Shown here in pieces: positions 62,797-64,000 of a stretch of 64,000 nt of DNA. The notes beneath the pieces were generated by a model. It was not told the origin of the DNA. It did not search any database and saw only the letters and a list, made by a program, of their open reading frames with translations. The stretch covers positions 62,001 through 126,000 of the forward strand of contig VFZE01000010.1 of the NCBI GenBank assembly GCA_016871315.1. Direction: 5' to 3'. The position numbers and the translations under genes were made by a program. Position 1 is the stretch's first letter. Each line of letters opens with the position of its first letter. The stretch comes from Acidimicrobiia bacterium (GTDB lineage: Bacteria > Acidobacteriota > Terriglobia > Bryobacterales > Bryobacteraceae).

Positions 62797-64000
62797 TCAG
62801 GACGGCTTGCGCGCGACGGCGATGAGGGAGAGGCCGCGCCACGGCAGCAGCGGATCAAGGAGCTTCCAGAACCAGACGGTTTTGTCGAAGAGCTTCAGCG
62901 TGAGTTTGCTGATGCGGGAAGCGCGCAGCAGGCGCGAATTGAGAAACCAGACCAGTGTCGAAACCTTGTTGATCCCGTATAGGCGTTCGAGGCGGAAGCC
63001 GGCGCCGCCCAGGAGTGCCTCGAGTTGGGGGCGCGAGAAGCGGCGCTTGTGACCGAGCGTGTGATCCAGGGAGCCGAACAAGCTCGGCCCCTGGGGAACG
63101 AGCAGGAGGAGACGGCCGTCCTTGGCAAGCGAGTTCCAGGCGTTGCGGATGGCGACCTCGGGCTGGTCCATATATTCGAGGACGTTCAGACAAAGGACGG
63201 TGTCAAAGTTTTCCTTGAGATCGTGAAAGCCGGAGGGATCGGCGGGGTCCAGATGCCGCACCTCGACGTGAGGCGTGCGAAGGAACCGGTTTCCAAGCGC
63301 ATGGAGATAAAGCGGATCCTTCTCGCCGGCCAGGTAGCGGAGGCGGCGGCCGATGAGGCTGCCGGCGAAGGTGCCAATACCGGCTCCCATTTCGAGGATT
63401 TCGGCGCCCATGTGACGGCGCAGTATCCCGGTGGTCCAGTTGACGTACTGCGGCGTGCCGGTGAGGTTGTTGAGGAAGGAACGCCCGTAAGGACCGACGT
63501 AGAGGTCATCGACGAGATAGAAATAGAGAATGGCGCCGAGGGCCTTGAGGCCATCCTTCCAGCCGATTTTTTTTCCTTCCTCGTAAGTGCGGCCGTGATA
63601 GTTTACCGGGACCTCGTAAATGCGCAGCTTGCGCTTGGCCGACTTCATCGTGATTTCCGGTTCGATGCCGAAGCGGTCGCTGCGGATGGGGATGGATTTC
63701 AGCAGATCCGTGCGGAAGACCTTGTAACAGGTCTCCATGTCGGTGAGATGGAGATTGGAGAACATGTTGGAGAACAGGGTGAGCGTCTTGTTGATCATGG
63801 AGTGCCAGAAAGGAAGCACTCGCTTCTGCTCGCCGGCCATATAGCGGGAGCCGAAAACGGCGTCTGCCCGGCCGTCGAGCAGGGGCTTCAGCAGCGCGGG
63901 ATAGTCGTTGGGGTCGTATTCAAGGTCGGCATCCTGAATGATGCAGAAGTCGCCTGCGGCTTTCTCGATGGCCGTGCGCACGGCGGCGCCTTTTCCCTGA
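62797..64000 (-). CDS. GT2-methyltransferase fusion, 5' end beyond window
   Basis: The window holds the last ~400 codons. The first part is a GT2 domain of the dolichol-phosphate mannosyltransferase type ([16 protein letters not shown] at the edge; [25 protein letters not shown]; then [20 protein letters not shown]). A class I methyltransferase follows ([15 protein letters not shown] near residue 195 of this part; [13 protein letters not shown]). The tail has hydrophobic stretches. Probably a polyprenyl-phosphate sugar transferase that also methylates its product or a linked substrate. The N-terminus with the first GT2 motif lies outside. Confidence 0.85.
   Translation of the reverse strand, partial: QGKGAAVRTAIEKAAGDFCIIQDADLEYDPNDYPALLKPLLDGRADAVFGSRYMAGEQKRVLPFWHSMINKTLTLFSNMFSNLHLTDMETCYKVFRTDLLKSIPIRSDRFGIEPEITMKSAKRKLRIYEVPVNYHGRTYEEGKKIGWKDGLKALGAILYFYLVDDLYVGPYGRSFLNNLTGTPQYVNWTTGILRRHMGAEILEMGAGIGTFAGSLIGRRLRYLAGEKDPLYLHALGNRFLRTPHVEVRHLDPADPSGFHDLKENFDTVLCLNVLEYMDQPEVAIRNAWNSLAKDGRLLLLVPQGPSLFGSLDHTLGHKRRFSRPQLEALLGGAGFRLERLYGINKVSTLVWFLNSRLLRASRISKLTLKLFDKTVWFWKLLDPLLPWRGLSLIAVARKPS

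Overview
The window looks like chromosomal DNA of an Acidobacteriota bacterium of the Bryobacterales/Solibacteraceae type. Pointers are a large protein with the TIGR03437 C-terminal domain first described in Solibacter, an Oar-like TonB-dependent receptor, two PSD1 (DUF1549/DUF1553) plus DUF1501 gene pairs, a PadR gene coupled to a membrane protein, a Ser/Thr kinase with a beta-propeller, and GC-rich codon use. No tRNA, rRNA, CRISPR array, transposase or phage gene was found. Both ends cut a gene: acs at the left (3' end missing) and a GT2-methyltransferase fusion at the right (5' end missing).

Layout. 1-2.7 kb (-): acetyl-CoA synthetase, a sugar-binding lipoprotein and a STAS protein. 2.8-10.8 kb (+): sugar-phosphate transferase, PRTase, ceramidase-like enzyme, flavin oxidoreductase, PQQ dehydrogenase, then a PadR/membrane-protein pair. 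10.8-13.9 kb (-): operon of gamma-glutamyltransferase, an AhpD-like protein with an in-frame UGA, and a START-like protein. 14-19.4 kb (+): PSD1/DUF1501 pair, an autoregulated-looking TetR gene and a truncated epimerase. 19.4-25.3 kb: Zn-alcohol dehydrogenase, DUF4242, a beta-helix/TIGR03437 protein, a membrane protein, class II DAHP synthase and a secreted protein. 25.3-35.5 kb: glycan genes (six-hairpin enzyme, GT2-GT4 fusion, coiled-coil methyltransferase), queF, a TIGR00300 enzyme, a zinc-ribbon protein and glucan phosphorylase. 35.5-41.9 kb: Rrf2 regulator, TonB receptor and a histidine kinase/response regulator pair. 41.9-50.9 kb (-): MoaD-like protein, three-subunit molybdenum hydroxylase, Ser/Thr kinase, MOSC protein and serine beta-lactamase-like hydrolase. 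51-58.6 kb (+): second PSD1/DUF1501 pair, a bis-MGD oxidoreductase, a lipoprotein and a GT-C type membrane protein. 59-64 kb: DksA-type protein, pgeF, nuoB, a sugar epimerase, a TIM-barrel isomerase and the GT2-methyltransferase.

The strongest observation is the AhpD-like gene at 11633-12235. It is one open frame except for a UGA exactly at the second Cys position of the CxxCxxxH active site, followed at the right distance by a bacterial-type SECIS hairpin, so it is very probably a selenoprotein. A second observation is a decayed paralogous duplication. A beta-lactamase-like fragment sits upstream of the intact molybdenum-hydroxylase FAD gene, and a 5' fragment of that FAD gene sits downstream of the intact beta-lactamase gene. 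A third is that many start codons lie only 6-10 nt after a -10-like hexamer, which suggests frequent leaderless transcription.
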